A model generated the notes under the pieces. That model saw nothing but the letters and a program-made list of their open reading frames with translations. It made no database searches and was not told the DNA's origin. The translations under genes and the position numbers were made by a program. A DNA stretch of 54,540 nt from SAR202 cluster bacterium (GTDB taxonomy: Bacteria; Chloroflexota; Dehalococcoidia; Lucifugimonadales; UBA3495): NCBI GenBank assembly GCA_016872385.1, contig VGZV01000014.1, positions 1 through 54,540 of the forward strand, written 5' to 3'. The stretch's first letter is position 1. Each line of letters begins with the position of its first letter. Positions 8,710 to 16,998 of the stretch are shown here, in pieces.

Positions 8710-9579
8710 TCAATTGCAATTGGCGTCAAGGGCATATCCCCTGGCCACAGTGTTAACAAGGTACGCCCTGACCCCCTCGCCTTGCAATACCCTTTCTGCC
8801 TGTTGGAACTCTTCTGGAGTGGCGGGCAGGCAAAAAAGGGCGGGGCCAGCGCCGGAAAGCCTTGGCGGCGCCCCAGCGATGCGGCCCAACTGCTGACGCA
8901 GCCGCTCCAGGGAGGGGAAGGCCCCAAAGGCCACCGCTTCAAAAACGTTGGACAGCAGGCTGGAGGAAAAGCAGTGTTGCTGCAAGACCTGGACCAGGCG
9001 CAGGGTATTTGCGCCATCGTTGTAGTGGGCAGGAGTAAGCAGTGAGTAGAGCCGGGCGGTCTTTTGGGGAATGGTGTCCGCTGGACATACCAGGAGCAAC
9101 TGGGTGGAAGGAAGGGTGGGCAGGGGCGTTATCTCGTCGCCTCGTCCCTGGGCCAGGGCTGTGCCGCCCCACAAAAAGAAGGGCACGTCTGAACCAAGAC
9201 CGGCAGCGACCTGGGCCAGCTCAGCATGGGCCATCCGCAAGTCCCAGAGCCGGTTTAGGGCAGCCAGGGACGCTGCGGCGTCGCTGCTGCCTCCTCCCAT
9301 GCCCATTGCCACCGGGATGTTCTTGTGGATACTAATGCGGGCCTTAGGCACGATTCCACGGCCTTTAGCCAGGGCCGTGGCCGCCTTCCAGACCAGGTTT
9401 GCCTCGCCGGACAAGGCGGGGTCGTCGCACTCCACCTGCAGAGAGGCGGCTGGCTGAACCACCAGGCGGTCGGCCAGGTCAATGGTCTGGAGGATGGTGC
9501 GGACCTCGTGGTAACCATCGGAGCGTCGGCCCAGCACCTCCAGAGTGAGGTTAATCTTGGCGAAGGCCCGGACTTCCAA
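8710..9579 (-). CDS. ispE: 4-diphosphocytidyl-2-C-methyl-D-erythritol kinase
   Basis: 289 residues from a TTG at 9579, chosen because GGAAGGAG lies ten bases upstream and the protein then begins LEVRAFAKINLTLEVLGRR, the usual IspE N-terminus. A longer open frame reaches 9657 but runs through the end of rsmA. IspE phosphorylates CDP-methylerythritol in the MEP isoprenoid pathway. The GHMP-kinase ATP loop PVAMGMGGGSSDAAASLAAL and a C-terminal 'LSGAGPALFCL' motif are intact. It overlaps the rsmA 3' end by 29 bases, suggesting coupled translation. Confidence 0.92.
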   Translation of the reverse strand: MEVRAFAKINLTLEVLGRRSDGYHEVRTILQTIDLADRLVVQPAASLQVECDDPALSGEANLVWKAATALAKGRGIVPKARISIHKNIPVAMGMGGGSSDAAASLAALNRLWDLRMAHAELAQVAAGLGSDVPFFLWGGTALAQGRGDEITPLPTLPSTQLLLVCPADTIPQKTARLYSLLTPAHYNDGANTLRLVQVLQQHCFSSSLLSNVFEAVAFGAFPSLERLRQQLGRIAGAPPRLSGAGPALFCLPATPEEFQQAERVLQGEGVRAYLVNTVARGYALDANCN

Positions 9580-10390
9580 TCTCTTTGCGCTCCTTCCAAG
9601 CCCAGTGAATCTGCGCCCACTCTTCCAGAGAAAGAGTCTCCGGCCTACGGCGGCCATCTATCTCCAGGGATTCCAGCAGCGCCCCAATGACCTGTCCATC
9701 CACTCCCAATCCCTGGCTCAGGGAGTTGCGCAACTGTTTACGCGGCGCGGCAAATCCCGCCCGCGCCAGGTCAAAAAAAGCAGCGGGGTCAGCTACAGAC
9801 ACCGGCGGTGCGGGCCGGGGGACCAGCTTTACCACCGCCGAGGTTACTTTGGGCGGCGGACGAAAGGCGGCTGGCGGTACGGTACAGACTTGGGTGGCGG
9901 TGGCATAGAACTGCACTGCCACAGAAAGGATGCTCATCTCGCCGGGCTGGGCAGTCATACTGCGGGCCACTTCCCGCTGTACCATCACCACCAGCAGGAC
10001 GGGCTGAGGGCCTTCCTCCAGAAACCGCCGGATGATGGGGTTGGCGGCGTAGTAGGGCAGGTTGGCCACCACCTTGTAGGGATTGTCTGGCCCTACCAGG
10101 GCGGCAATGTCCACGGTGCGGGCGTCGGCTTCCACCACCGTCAGGTTGGCGGGATAACCCAGCCGCACCGGCAGGGATTGGGCCAGTTCGTGGTCCAGCT
10201 CAATGGCTATTACCCGCGCGGCCTGCTCCACCAGCAGGCGGGTGAGAACGCCGCGGCCGGGGCCAACTTCCAACACCAGATCGTTGGGGCCCAGCTCCGC
10301 GGCAGCCAGAATGCGGCCCAGGATGCGCCGGTCAACCAGAAAGTGCTGGCCCAGCGCCTTGGACTTGTGTCGGGTGGTTGTGGTTAGCAT
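9551..10390 (-). CDS. rsmA: 16S rRNA (adenine1518/1519-N6)-dimethyltransferase
   Basis: 279 residues, normal for RsmA/KsgA. It dimethylates two adjacent adenines in helix 45 of 16S rRNA during 30S assembly. The N-terminus KSKALGQHFLVD, SAM-binding VLEVGPGRGVLT and catalytic NLPYYAANPII (NLPY motif) are all present. First gene of the rsmA-ispE-lgt block. The ATG at 10390 is the only plausible start. Confidence 0.94.
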   Translation of the reverse strand: MLTTTTRHKSKALGQHFLVDRRILGRILAAAELGPNDLVLEVGPGRGVLTRLLVEQAARVIAIELDHELAQSLPVRLGYPANLTVVEADARTVDIAALVGPDNPYKVVANLPYYAANPIIRRFLEEGPQPVLLVVMVQREVARSMTAQPGEMSILSVAVQFYATATQVCTVPPAAFRPPPKVTSAVVKLVPRPAPPVSVADPAAFFDLARAGFAAPRKQLRNSLSQGLGVDGQVIGALLESLEIDGRRRPETLSLEEWAQIHWAWKERKEIGSPGLRQD

Positions 10391-10478
10391 TCAGCGATCA
10401 GTAATCAGTCATCAGCTACCCTGCCCATCCCTGGGGCTGGGTGGGCCTGACGGCTGGTAGCTGAGTGCTGACGGCTAT
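10391..10478. repeat. Heptad repeat and inverted copy, site 1
   Basis: Imperfect 7-base units (CAGCGATCAGTAATCAGTCA) are followed about 50 bases on by an inverted match ending GCTGAGTGCTGACGGC. Similar heptad runs lie at 12877-12914 and 51808-51838, always between genes. Confidence 0.6.
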
Positions 10479-10534
10479 TTAGAGACCGCACACCTTCTTT
10501 TGACCATGACTGGTCAGCGTAACCGGAGAGATGA

Positions 10535-10752
10535 CTCGGGCCAGGCGCTCCCACGGCGCCCGCAGGATCCTGTTTACCGTTGCTTCCTTCCGGACCTGGC
10601 GGGGTTCACAAGTCTGCGCCGCGTGGGACCCAACCTTCAATATCAACCCCCAGGACATAGGCCAACCGGCCAGGCCGGGAGAAGGAATTCCACCCCGCTA
10701 TAGCGGATTGCGGGTACAGGGCACCGCTGGCTCCCCGTGTAGCGCGGCCTCC
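10535..10752 (-). ncRNA. ffs: Signal recognition particle RNA (4.5S-like, extended form)
   Basis: On the minus strand the universal domain IV core reads CCAGGTCCGGAAGGAAGCAA (about 10578-10600 on the plus strand). It is preceded by GTGAACCCCG and followed by CGGTAAACAGG, the SRP54-binding symmetric and asymmetric loops. The 5' part holds GCGGTGCCCTGTACCCGCAA and CCGCTATAGCGG, known from extended SRP RNAs. The ends were placed from the promoter (start near 10752) and by pairing GGCC/GCGCT near the 5' end with AGCGC/GGCC near 10539-10550. End positions are good to about 10 bases. Confidence 0.88.
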
Positions 10753-10758
10753 AATTCA

Positions 10759-10787
10759 ATGGTAGGCTAGCGACAGCACCATGTCAA
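10759..10787 (-). promoter_or_regulatory. Promoter of the SRP RNA gene
   Basis: On the minus strand TTGACA (10782-10787), a 17-base spacer and TACCAT (10759-10764). Start of transcription expected near 10752, matching the predicted 5' end of the RNA. Confidence 0.7.
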
Positions 10788-10833
10788 ACGCTGGATTGTA
10801 CTTAGCAACAGCAATCAATAATGAAGTGATGTA

Positions 10834-11160
10834 GTGTCGCCGGAGAGCGCCTTTATACAGGCCGTCCACGAAGCCGTACAGACCGGGCGTTGGGCTATGA
10901 CACACCATGCCAGAGAGCGAACTGGTAGACGGCGCATTGAGTCCACAGATGTGGCTCTCGCATTGGCAAGGGGTGCAATATTGGAAGATTACTCAGACGC
11001 AGAACGCGGTCCAAGCGCTTTAGTCCTGGGATATACTAAGGAGAGCAGACCTATCCATGCGGTCTGTGCCTTTGACCCCAGTGGTACACTTTTAATTATT
11101 ACGGTCTATGAACCCACTCCGCATCGCTGGGTTGATGAGCGCACCCGTGGTCAACGTTGA
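10834..11160 (+). CDS. DUF4258 protein, toxin-like partner of a zinc-finger protein
   Basis: 108 residues starting with GTG. The DUF4258 pattern is clear: 'THHARERTGRRRIESTDVALAL..GAILEDYSD', 'PSALVLGYTKESRPIHAVCA', 'IITVYEPTPHRW'. Members often sit beside a YgiT-type antitoxin or zinc-finger gene, as here: the next gene starts 11 bases downstream. By fold the family is RelE-like, so a ribonuclease toxin role is likely but not shown. A TTGTAC/AATAAT pair with 15-base spacing lies upstream (10796-10822). Confidence 0.75.
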   Translation: MSPESAFIQAVHEAVQTGRWAMTHHARERTGRRRIESTDVALALARGAILEDYSDAERGPSALVLGYTKESRPIHAVCAFDPSGTLLIITVYEPTPHRWVDERTRGQR

Positions 11161-11170
11161 GGAATGCAAG

Positions 11171-11437
11171 ATGGTGACACGTTGCTACCTATGCGGCGGC
11201 AAGACAGAGCTGAAAACGGTGACTGCGGAGAATTGGTGGGGCGAAAAACTAATTCTGGTGGAGAACGTGCCCGCCTGGGTCTGCCAAGATTGCGGCGAGC
11301 AGTACTTTGATGCCGGAGTTTGCCAACAATTGGACCAGTTGCGCCAGTCCCCGCCGGCGACACGCCGAACCGTGAGGGTGCCCGTGTATTCCTTTCCAGC
11401 TAAGTCTCCTGCTGCTTCCGGCAACTCAGAAGAATAG
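11171..11437 (+). CDS. YgiT-type zinc-finger protein, probable antitoxin
   Basis: 88 residues from ATG 11171 with GAGG upstream. An earlier in-frame ATG at 11108 lies inside the DUF4258 gene and is not favoured. Two CxxC pairs, CYLCGGKTEL and CQDCGEQYFD, form the YgiT/MqsA-like zinc finger. The 'VENVPAWVCQDCGEQY' stretch is the family signature. No helix-turn-helix follows; the short C-terminal tail is Pro/Ser-rich. Forms a toxin-antitoxin-like pair with the upstream DUF4258 gene. Confidence 0.78.
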   Translation: MVTRCYLCGGKTELKTVTAENWWGEKLILVENVPAWVCQDCGEQYFDAGVCQQLDQLRQSPPATRRTVRVPVYSFPAKSPAASGNSEE

Positions 11438-11449
11438 AATAAGCCCGCC

Positions 11450-12340
11450 ATGATATCTGCTACACCCATCCGCAAAGCCGTTATTCCCGCCGCTGGGCTG
11501 GGCACTCGCCTGCTGCCCACCACCAAGTCGGTGCCCAAGGAACTGCTGCCCATCCTGGACAAGCCGGCCCTGCAGTACGTGGTGGAGGAGGCGGCGGAAG
11601 CGAGCATTGAGCAGGTCATCATCGTTACGGCCCCCGGCAAGGAGTCCATCGCCGCCTATTTCCGGCCCGACCCGCGCCTGGAGTCCCGGCTGGCAAGGTC
11701 CGGGGCCCACGAACTGGCCGAGCGGGTGCGGCGTGCCGCCAGCCTGGCCGAGGTGTCTTTTGTCATCCAGCGGCAGCCCTTAGGCCTGGGCCACGCCGTC
11801 CTGACGGCCAAGGACGCAGTAGGTGATGAGCCTTTTGTGGTGATGCTTCCCGACGACATCGTGGCCCACTCGCCTGGTGTCACCAGCCAGATGCTGGAAG
11901 TGCACCGGGAATTTGGCGGCGGAGTGGTGGCAGTGGCCCCAACCCCCTGGGAGACAGTCCACAACTACGGCGTAGTGGATGTCAGCCCGGCGGGGGAAAG
12001 GGTGTACCGCATCAACGGGCTGGTGGAGAAACCGCCGCGGGAAAAGGCCCCTTCCAACCTGACCATTGTGGGGCGCTACCTGCTTCCGCCGCAGATATTT
12101 GAGTGCCTGGAGCGCACGGCCCCCGGAGCCAAGGGCGAAATTCAGCTTACCGACGGCATGTCGCTGCTGCTGGAGGACCATCCGCTCTACGCCTACGAGT
12201 TCCTGGGCCGCCGCTATGACACGGGGACGCCCCTGGGCCTGCTGCGGGCCTCCCTAGAGTTTGCCTTGGCGCGGGAGGACACCAGGGGAGCAACAGAGGC
12301 GATGCTGCAGGAAGTAACCAATCACCGCGGAGAATGCTGA
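11450..12340 (+). CDS. galU: UTP-glucose-1-phosphate uridylyltransferase
   Basis: 296 residues. Makes UDP-glucose from UTP and glucose-1-phosphate for glycolipid and envelope glycan synthesis. The N-terminal nucleotide-binding motif KAVIPAAGLGTRLLPTTKS with PKELLPILDKPALQYVVEEA is textbook GalU. 'QPLGLGHAVL', 'FVVMLPDDIV' and 'GVVDV' follow. Thirteen bases after the YgiT gene. Its last codons (NHRGEC) overlap the start of a family G repeat, so the repeat may have supplied the native C-terminus and stop. Confidence 0.93.
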   Translation: MISATPIRKAVIPAAGLGTRLLPTTKSVPKELLPILDKPALQYVVEEAAEASIEQVIIVTAPGKESIAAYFRPDPRLESRLARSGAHELAERVRRAASLAEVSFVIQRQPLGLGHAVLTAKDAVGDEPFVVMLPDDIVAHSPGVTSQMLEVHREFGGGVVAVAPTPWETVHNYGVVDVSPAGERVYRINGLVEKPPREKAPSNLTIVGRYLLPPQIFECLERTAPGAKGEIQLTDGMSLLLEDHPLYAYEFLGRRYDTGTPLGLLRASLEFALAREDTRGATEAMLQEVTNHRGEC

Positions 12341-12405
12341 GAACGCAGAAGTTTTTTTAGATTGGTTCTCTATTACATCTCAGTGCTCTGCGGTGAAATT
12401 TAGGA
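12322..12405. repeat. Family G repeat, copy 1
   Basis: CACCGCGGAGAATGCTGAGA then ACGCAGAAG, and the inverted counterpart CTCAGTGCTCTGCGGTGAA about 40 bases on. It overlaps the last six codons of galU. A second copy is at 25840-25928. Confidence 0.7.
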
Positions 12406-12411
12406 GCCGCC

Positions 12412-12876
12412 ATGACCTTTCAAATCCTGCTGGCAATTCATATCCTCTCGGCGGTGGTGTTCCTGGGCAACATCATCACGGCCGCCTTCTGGAAGGTGCG
12501 CGCCGACCGCTCCGGCAGTCTGGAGGCCATCGCCGCCACCGCCAAAGCTATTTCTACCGCCGACTACGCCTTTACGCTGCCCGGCCTGGCGGGCCTGCTC
12601 GTCACCGGCATCCTTATGGTCGGCATGACAGGGTGGCAGCGGTTCCAGGAGCCGTGGCTGGGCGGGTCGCTGGTCTTGCTGATAATTACCGCCCTCATCT
12701 GGCTGGGATTGTTGCTGCCCCTGCAGCGGCGCATGGCCCGGCTGGCCCAGGCCAGCGTGCAACAGGGCACTCTGGACCCTGCTTACACCAAGGCCAGCAA
12801 GCAATGGGCCATGTACGGCGGCATCGCCACCCTGCTGCCGGTAATTATCCTGTTCCTGATGGTGTTGAAGCCGTAG
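12412..12876 (+). CDS. DUF2269 family integral membrane protein
   Basis: 154 residues with four predicted helices: residues about 4-22 (LLAIHILSAVVFLGNIITAA), 55-72, 84-103 and 132-152. The 'IHILSAVVFLGN' opening and the 'DYAFTLPGLAGLLVTG' segment match the DUF2269 pattern. ATG follows AGGAG at eight bases. Function unknown; sometimes grouped with haem- or copper-related membrane proteins, but nothing here supports that. Confidence 0.7.
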   Translation: MTFQILLAIHILSAVVFLGNIITAAFWKVRADRSGSLEAIAATAKAISTADYAFTLPGLAGLLVTGILMVGMTGWQRFQEPWLGGSLVLLIITALIWLGLLLPLQRRMARLAQASVQQGTLDPAYTKASKQWAMYGGIATLLPVIILFLMVLKP

Positions 12877-12914
12877 AGCTATCAGCCTTCAGCAGTCAGC
12901 CTTCAACCATCAGA
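12877..12914. repeat. Heptad repeat, site 2
   Basis: Units such as ATCAGCC, TTCAGCA and GTCAGCC run in tandem directly after the DUF2269 stop codon. Same theme as 10391 and 51808. Confidence 0.55.
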
Positions 12915-12961
12915 TTCCCCTCCCGGCCCCGGGGAGGGAAATGGAAAAGAGTCCCAGATGC

Positions 12962-12989
12962 GTAAGAGCGAGGCATGCCTCGCTCCTAC
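12962..12989. repeat. 28-base palindrome, family P copy 1
   Basis: A near-perfect palindrome whose 18-base core is AGCGAGGCATGCCTCGCT (12967-12984), with outer arms GTAAG/CTCCTAC. It shares layout with the palindrome at 41349-41376. The in-frame ATG at 12975 lies inside it, which argues against that codon as the DinB start. Confidence 0.75.
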
Positions 12990-13004
12990 AACGGAGAAGA
13001 GGTC

Positions 13005-13496
13005 TTGACCAGCCAGAAAAACACCCACCTGTCCAGTGTGCGCCGCATCCAGGATGAACTGCTCCAGGCCCTGGAGGGAATGGACTATTGCCTCGATTGG
13101 AAGCCGGAACCGGCGGCGTGGTCGTCGCGGGAGGTAATTTACCACCTGCTGGACACCCCGCCGGGGGGCGTGCACCGGGTGTTGATGGGGCTGCTGACAG
13201 GCCAGCTAACCGAATACGACCTGTGGGCTGACCTGATCAACATGACGCCCCAGCGGGCGGCCTACAGCATGGACCAGGTGCGGGCAGACTTGCAGCGGTT
13301 CTTCCAGGGGCTGGAGGCGGCGGTGGGCCTGGCGGAAGAAGGGGACTTTGAAGGCAAGTCCATTCTGGTGCACCTGAAGAGCCGGGGCCGGGACGAGACG
13401 CGGACGGTCCAGATGATTATGGAGCGGGGCTTTACCCGCCACTGGGGCGAGCACCTGGAGCAGCTAAAGAAGCTGCGGGAGGCCCTGGGAGTGTAA
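13005..13496 (+). CDS. DinB-like four-helix protein
   Basis: 163 residues from TTG 13005, preferred because GGAGAAGAGG lies just upstream and the alternative ATG 12975 is inside a palindromic repeat. 'WSSREVIYHLLD' and the closing 'RHWGEHLEQLKKLREAL' are the typical helix ends of the DinB/YfiT metal-dependent family. Members include thiol-dependent transferases; most are uncharacterised. The N-terminal half lacks the usual first metal His, so catalytic status is open. Confidence 0.65.
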   Translation: MTSQKNTHLSSVRRIQDELLQALEGMDYCLDWKPEPAAWSSREVIYHLLDTPPGGVHRVLMGLLTGQLTEYDLWADLINMTPQRAAYSMDQVRADLQRFFQGLEAAVGLAEEGDFEGKSILVHLKSRGRDETRTVQMIMERGFTRHWGEHLEQLKKLREALGV

Positions 13497-13508
13497 AGGA
13501 CCTCCCTT

Positions 13509-13648
13509 TTAGAGCGTGTTTAAAAAGTGCTGTGCACTACCAGCGCTCACCCTTCGACAAGCTCGGGGTGAGCGTCCTTCGGCTGAAGGACCGCTCGTGG
13601 TGAGCCTGTCGAACCACGAGCGCCTAGCCTTTTTAGACACCCTCTTAG
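13509..13648. repeat. Family A MITE-like repeat, copy 2 (most complete)
   Basis: It begins TTAGAGCGTGTTTAAAAAG and ends CTTTTTAGACACCCTCTTAG, giving terminal inverted repeats of about 18 bases. Inside are CGCTCACCCTTCGACAAGCT, CCTTCGGCTGAAGG and GCTCGTGG...CCACGAGC. No open frame. It shares the gap 13497-13896 with family B (13708-13815) and a family C fragment (13848-13886); nothing else is seen there. Confidence 0.85.
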
Positions 13649-13707
13649 AAAGGGGGTTGGGGGATTTCTGCCATTAAGCGCCACACATCTTGTGGGCTTG
13701 CCAAGGG

Positions 13708-13815
13708 ATAGGTCGTCGTTCCGGCGCAAGCCGGAACCCAGTTATGGCCGAACTCTGTAGTGGGCCTGGACACCGGCTTTCGCCGGTGTGACGATGATTA
13801 TCCGGGCAAAGCACA
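13708..13815. repeat. Family B repeat, copy 2
   Basis: GTCGTCGTTCCGGCGCAAGC and CGGAACCCAG, a spacer, then CCTGGACACCGGCTTTCGCC and GGTGTGACGA, ending in GGGCAAAG. Nearly the same as 208-312. Confidence 0.75.
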
Positions 13816-13896
13816 TCTTGTTGGACCGGATGAAAGCGAGTGATATCCCCTCGTCCTAGCCTTCTCCCCTTGTGGGAGAAGGAACATCACGCCAGC

Positions 13897-15786
13897 CTAC
13901 TCCTCAGCGCCAATCTTCAGCAGGCTCAGGAAGGCTTCCTGGGGCACCTCCACCTGGCCCACCATCTTCATGCGCTTCTTGCCTTCCTTCTGCTTTTCCA
14001 GCAGCTTTCGCTTGCGGGTAATGTCGCCGCCGTAGCACTTGGCCAGCACGTCCTTGCGCATGGCGCGCACCGTTTCGCGGGCAATGACCCGGCTGCCGAT
14101 AGCAGCCTGGATGGGCACCTCAAACATCTGCCGGGGAATGGAGCTGCGCAGTTTTTCCACCAGCATCCGCCCCATGCTGACGGCCCGGTCCTTGTGCAGG
14201 ATCATAGACAGGGCCTCCACCGGCTGGTGGTTGACCAGGATGTCCACCTTGACCAGGGGTGCGGCCTGGTAACCCTCAAAGGTGTAGTCCAGGGAGGCGT
14301 AGCCCTGGGTGCGGGACTTTAGCTGGTTATAAAAGTCCGCCAGCATCTCGGCAAGGGGCATGGCGTATTCCATGACGACCCGGGACTGTCCCTCCCCAGA
14401 CTGGGGCGCGTCAGTGGGCGCCTGGCGGGTCACCGCCGGGGCATTCTGGACGGCAGTTCTGGCCCCCAAGCCCTGGATGTACTCCATGCGCTTGAACTCG
14501 GCGCGGCGGGAGTGCATCAGCTCCATAATTGCCCCAATGTAGCGGTTGGGCACCACGATGGTCAGGTTCAGGATAGGCTCCTGAATCTCGTCAATCTCGC
14601 CTACGTTGGGCAACTTGGAAGGGTTGTCCACCCGCACCGTCTGACCATCTTGCATCACCACCTGGTAGGCCACGCTGGGGGCGGTGACCACCAGGTCCAG
14701 GTCGTACTCCCGTTCCAGGCGCTCCTGCACAATGTCCAGGTGCATCAATCCCAGGAACCCGCAGCGGAACCCGAAACCCAGGGCGTTGCTGCTCTCCGGC
14801 TCCATGGTCAGGGAGGCGTCGTTGAGCTGGAGCTTTTCCAGGGCGGTGCGCAGGTTGGCGTAGTTTTCGCCTTCCGAGGGGTACAGGCCGGCAAAGACCA
14901 TGGACTTGAGGGGTTGGTAACCGGGCAAAGCTTTTTGGGCTGGGCGGCCGCCGCTGGTGAGGGTGTCCCCCACGCTGCACTCCCGCACGTCCTTGAAACC
15001 CGTGGCAATGTACCCCACCTGGCCGGTGGTTAGAATATCGGCGGGCCTGGGCGCAGGAGAAAATACGCCAATCTCCACTATCTCAGCCGTCTTGCCAGTG
15101 GACATCACCTGGATTTTGTCATTGCGAGAGACCTGGCCGTCGGCCACCCGCACGTAGGCAATGATGCCTTTGTAGGAGTTATATACCGAGTCAAACACCA
15201 GGGTGCGCAGGGCCGCCGCCGGGTCGCCCGGCGGCGGCGACACTCGGGACACCACCGCGTCCAGGATTTCCCGCGCGCCGGTACCCTCTTTGGCTGAAAC
15301 AAAGAGGACTTCCTCTTCTTTGAAGCCAAACATCTGCTGCATCTCGCCCGCTACCCGTTTGGGTTCGGCCTGGGGCAAGTCCACCTTGTTCACCACGGGA
15401 ATCAGCACCAGGTCGTGCTGGAGGGCCACCAAGGCGTGGGCGATGGTCTGGGCTTCAATGCCCTGGCTGGCGTCCACCACCAGCAAGGCGCCCTGACAGG
15501 AGGCCAGGGCGCGGGAGACCTCATAGCTGAAGTCCACATGGCCTGGGGTGTCAATAAGGTTAAGCTGGTAGGTCTGGCCGCCGGGGGCCTGGTGATACAT
15601 GGTCACGGCCTTGCCCTTGATGGTAATGCCGCGCTCCCGCTCTAGCTCCATCTGGTCCATGTGCTGCGCCTTCATCTCCTGGGGCCGGACGGTGCCGGTC
15701 AGCTCCAGGAAACGGTCAGCCAGGGTGGACTTACCGTGGTCAATATGGGCGATGATGCAAAAGTTGCGAATGTGAGACTGGTCCAT
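13897..15786 (-). CDS. lepA: Elongation factor 4 (back-translocating ribosomal GTPase)
   Basis: 629 residues, about 30 longer than usual. Binds ribosomes and acts in translation stress or initiation fidelity. G motifs AHIDHGKST, DTPGH and NKVD are intact, followed by domain II, the EF-G-like domains and the LepA-specific C-terminal domain ending KRKLLEKQKEGKKRMK. An insertion rich in Ala, Pro and Gln (AVQNAPAVTRQAPTDAPQSG) sits between RMEYIQGLG and VVMEYAMPLAEML, where other LepA proteins have only a few residues. The promoter places transcription start two or three bases before the ATG, so the mRNA may be leaderless. Confidence 0.94.
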   Translation of the reverse strand: MDQSHIRNFCIIAHIDHGKSTLADRFLELTGTVRPQEMKAQHMDQMELERERGITIKGKAVTMYHQAPGGQTYQLNLIDTPGHVDFSYEVSRALASCQGALLVVDASQGIEAQTIAHALVALQHDLVLIPVVNKVDLPQAEPKRVAGEMQQMFGFKEEEVLFVSAKEGTGAREILDAVVSRVSPPPGDPAAALRTLVFDSVYNSYKGIIAYVRVADGQVSRNDKIQVMSTGKTAEIVEIGVFSPAPRPADILTTGQVGYIATGFKDVRECSVGDTLTSGGRPAQKALPGYQPLKSMVFAGLYPSEGENYANLRTALEKLQLNDASLTMEPESSNALGFGFRCGFLGLMHLDIVQERLEREYDLDLVVTAPSVAYQVVMQDGQTVRVDNPSKLPNVGEIDEIQEPILNLTIVVPNRYIGAIMELMHSRRAEFKRMEYIQGLGARTAVQNAPAVTRQAPTDAPQSGEGQSRVVMEYAMPLAEMLADFYNQLKSRTQGYASLDYTFEGYQAAPLVKVDILVNHQPVEALSMILHKDRAVSMGRMLVEKLRSSIPRQMFEVPIQAAIGSRVIARETVRAMRKDVLAKCYGGDITRKRKLLEKQKEGKKRMKMVGQVEVPQEAFLSLLKIGAEE

Positions 15787-15795
15787 AGTGCTTCA

Positions 15796-15824
15796 ATGGT
15801 AACATGGGGGCTGGCCGGTCACAA
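15796..15824 (-). promoter_or_regulatory. Promoter of lepA
   Basis: Minus strand TTGTGA (15819-15824), a 17-base spacer and TACCAT (15796-15801). The expected start near 15789 lies only three bases from the lepA ATG (15786). Confidence 0.55.
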
Positions 15825-15841
15825 GGATTTGCAAGACGCAC

Positions 15842-15872
15842 ATAGGGGCAGGTTTGCGGCCTGCCCCTGCGC
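15842..15872. repeat. Family F-like hairpin
   Basis: TAGGGGCAGG, a short loop, then CCTGCCCCTG forms a stem of eight or more pairs between lepA and oppF. The arm sequence matches the dispersed family F modules; there is no T-run on the minus strand to call it a terminator for oppF. Confidence 0.5.
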
Positions 15873-15902
15873 AATGAAGTGCCTTGCTTTGTAAAGCTGG
15901 CG

Positions 15903-16946
15903 TTACGTTTCCCCGTAACCAGGTACGTTGATGCAGGCGGCCCAGTGGTTGTTCTCCACTTCCCTAAGCTGGGGCACCACCTGGGAGCACTTCTCCGTAG
16001 CCAGCGGGCAGCGGGGGTGGAACACGCAGCCGCTGGGGGGATTCAGGGGGCTGGGCACTTCGCCGGTCATCAGGATGCGTTCCCGCTGGGCGTCCGCAAT
16101 GGGGTCCGGAATGGGCACGGCGGAAAGCAAGGCCTTGGTGTACGGGTGTATAGGATTGATGTATATTTCGTTGCGGTCGGAGACTTCCATTAACCGGCCC
16201 AGGTACATAACGCCCACCCGGTCACTGATGTGCCGCACCACCGCCAGGTCGTGGGCAATGAACAGGTAGGTGAGGGAGAACTTCTCCTGAAGCTCTTCCA
16301 TAAGGTTGATAATCTGGGCCTGGATGGACACGTCCAAGGCGGAAACCGGCTCGTCGGCCACGATGAACTCAGGGTTCACCGACAGGGCGCGGGCCACGCC
16401 GATGCGCTGGCGTTGGCCGCCGCTGAACTCGTGAGGGAACCGGTCAGCCATGTAGGGGTTGAGTCCCACGTGGCGGAGCAGTTCGCCCACCCGCTCCTTG
16501 TATTCTTCTTTGTTGGAAACCATGTTGTGGACAATCAACGGCTCGCCGATGATGTTGCCTGTGGTCATGCGCGGGTTTAAGGAGCTGTAGGGGTCCTGGA
16601 AGATTACCTGCATCTTCCGGCGCATGGTCCGCATCTGGTTTGTGTTAAGGCTGGTCAGTTCGGTGCCCTCAAACTTGATGCTGCCGGAGGTGGGCTTGTA
16701 TAGCTGGAGGATGCAACGTCCTGTGGTGGTCTTGCCGCAGCCAGACTCTCCCACCAATCCTAGAGTTTCACCGCGCCGGACAAAAAAACTGATGCCATCC
16801 ACGGCTTTGACGTAGCCAGTGGCACGTTGAAATATGAGTCCAGAGGTGACCGGGAAATACATCTTGAGATTATTGACCTCAAGCAGGATATCTCCGCTGG
16901 CGGTCCCCGCCTGGCCCTGGGCCTGGGAAGCGGGCATGGTGGTCAT
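15903..16946 (-). CDS. oppF: Oligopeptide/dipeptide ABC transporter ATP-binding protein (OppF-like)
   Basis: 347 residues. Walker [15 protein letters not shown], signature [14 protein letters not shown] and Walker [14 protein letters not shown] are intact. The C-terminal oligopeptide extension has [14 protein letters not shown], the Cys-rich tail typical of OppD/OppF-type ATPases (an iron-sulfur site in some members). It powers peptide (or nickel/sugar) uptake together with OppD, 52 bases upstream. Permease and substrate-binding genes are not in the window. ATG 16946 follows GGAG at 11 bases; ATG 16937 is an alternative. Confidence 0.88.
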   Translation of the reverse strand: MTTMPASQAQGQAGTASGDILLEVNNLKMYFPVTSGLIFQRATGYVKAVDGISFFVRRGETLGLVGESGCGKTTTGRCILQLYKPTSGSIKFEGTELTSLNTNQMRTMRRKMQVIFQDPYSSLNPRMTTGNIIGEPLIVHNMVSNKEEYKERVGELLRHVGLNPYMADRFPHEFSGGQRQRIGVARALSVNPEFIVADEPVSALDVSIQAQIINLMEELQEKFSLTYLFIAHDLAVVRHISDRVGVMYLGRLMEVSDRNEIYINPIHPYTKALLSAVPIPDPIADAQRERILMTGEVPSPLNPPSGCVFHPRCPLATEKCSQVVPQLREVENNHWAACINVPGYGET

Positions 16947-16998
16947 GGCTGCTTATTCTCCACTGCTGAATGGGATAGCGTTGCCGTGCCTGTCCGGC

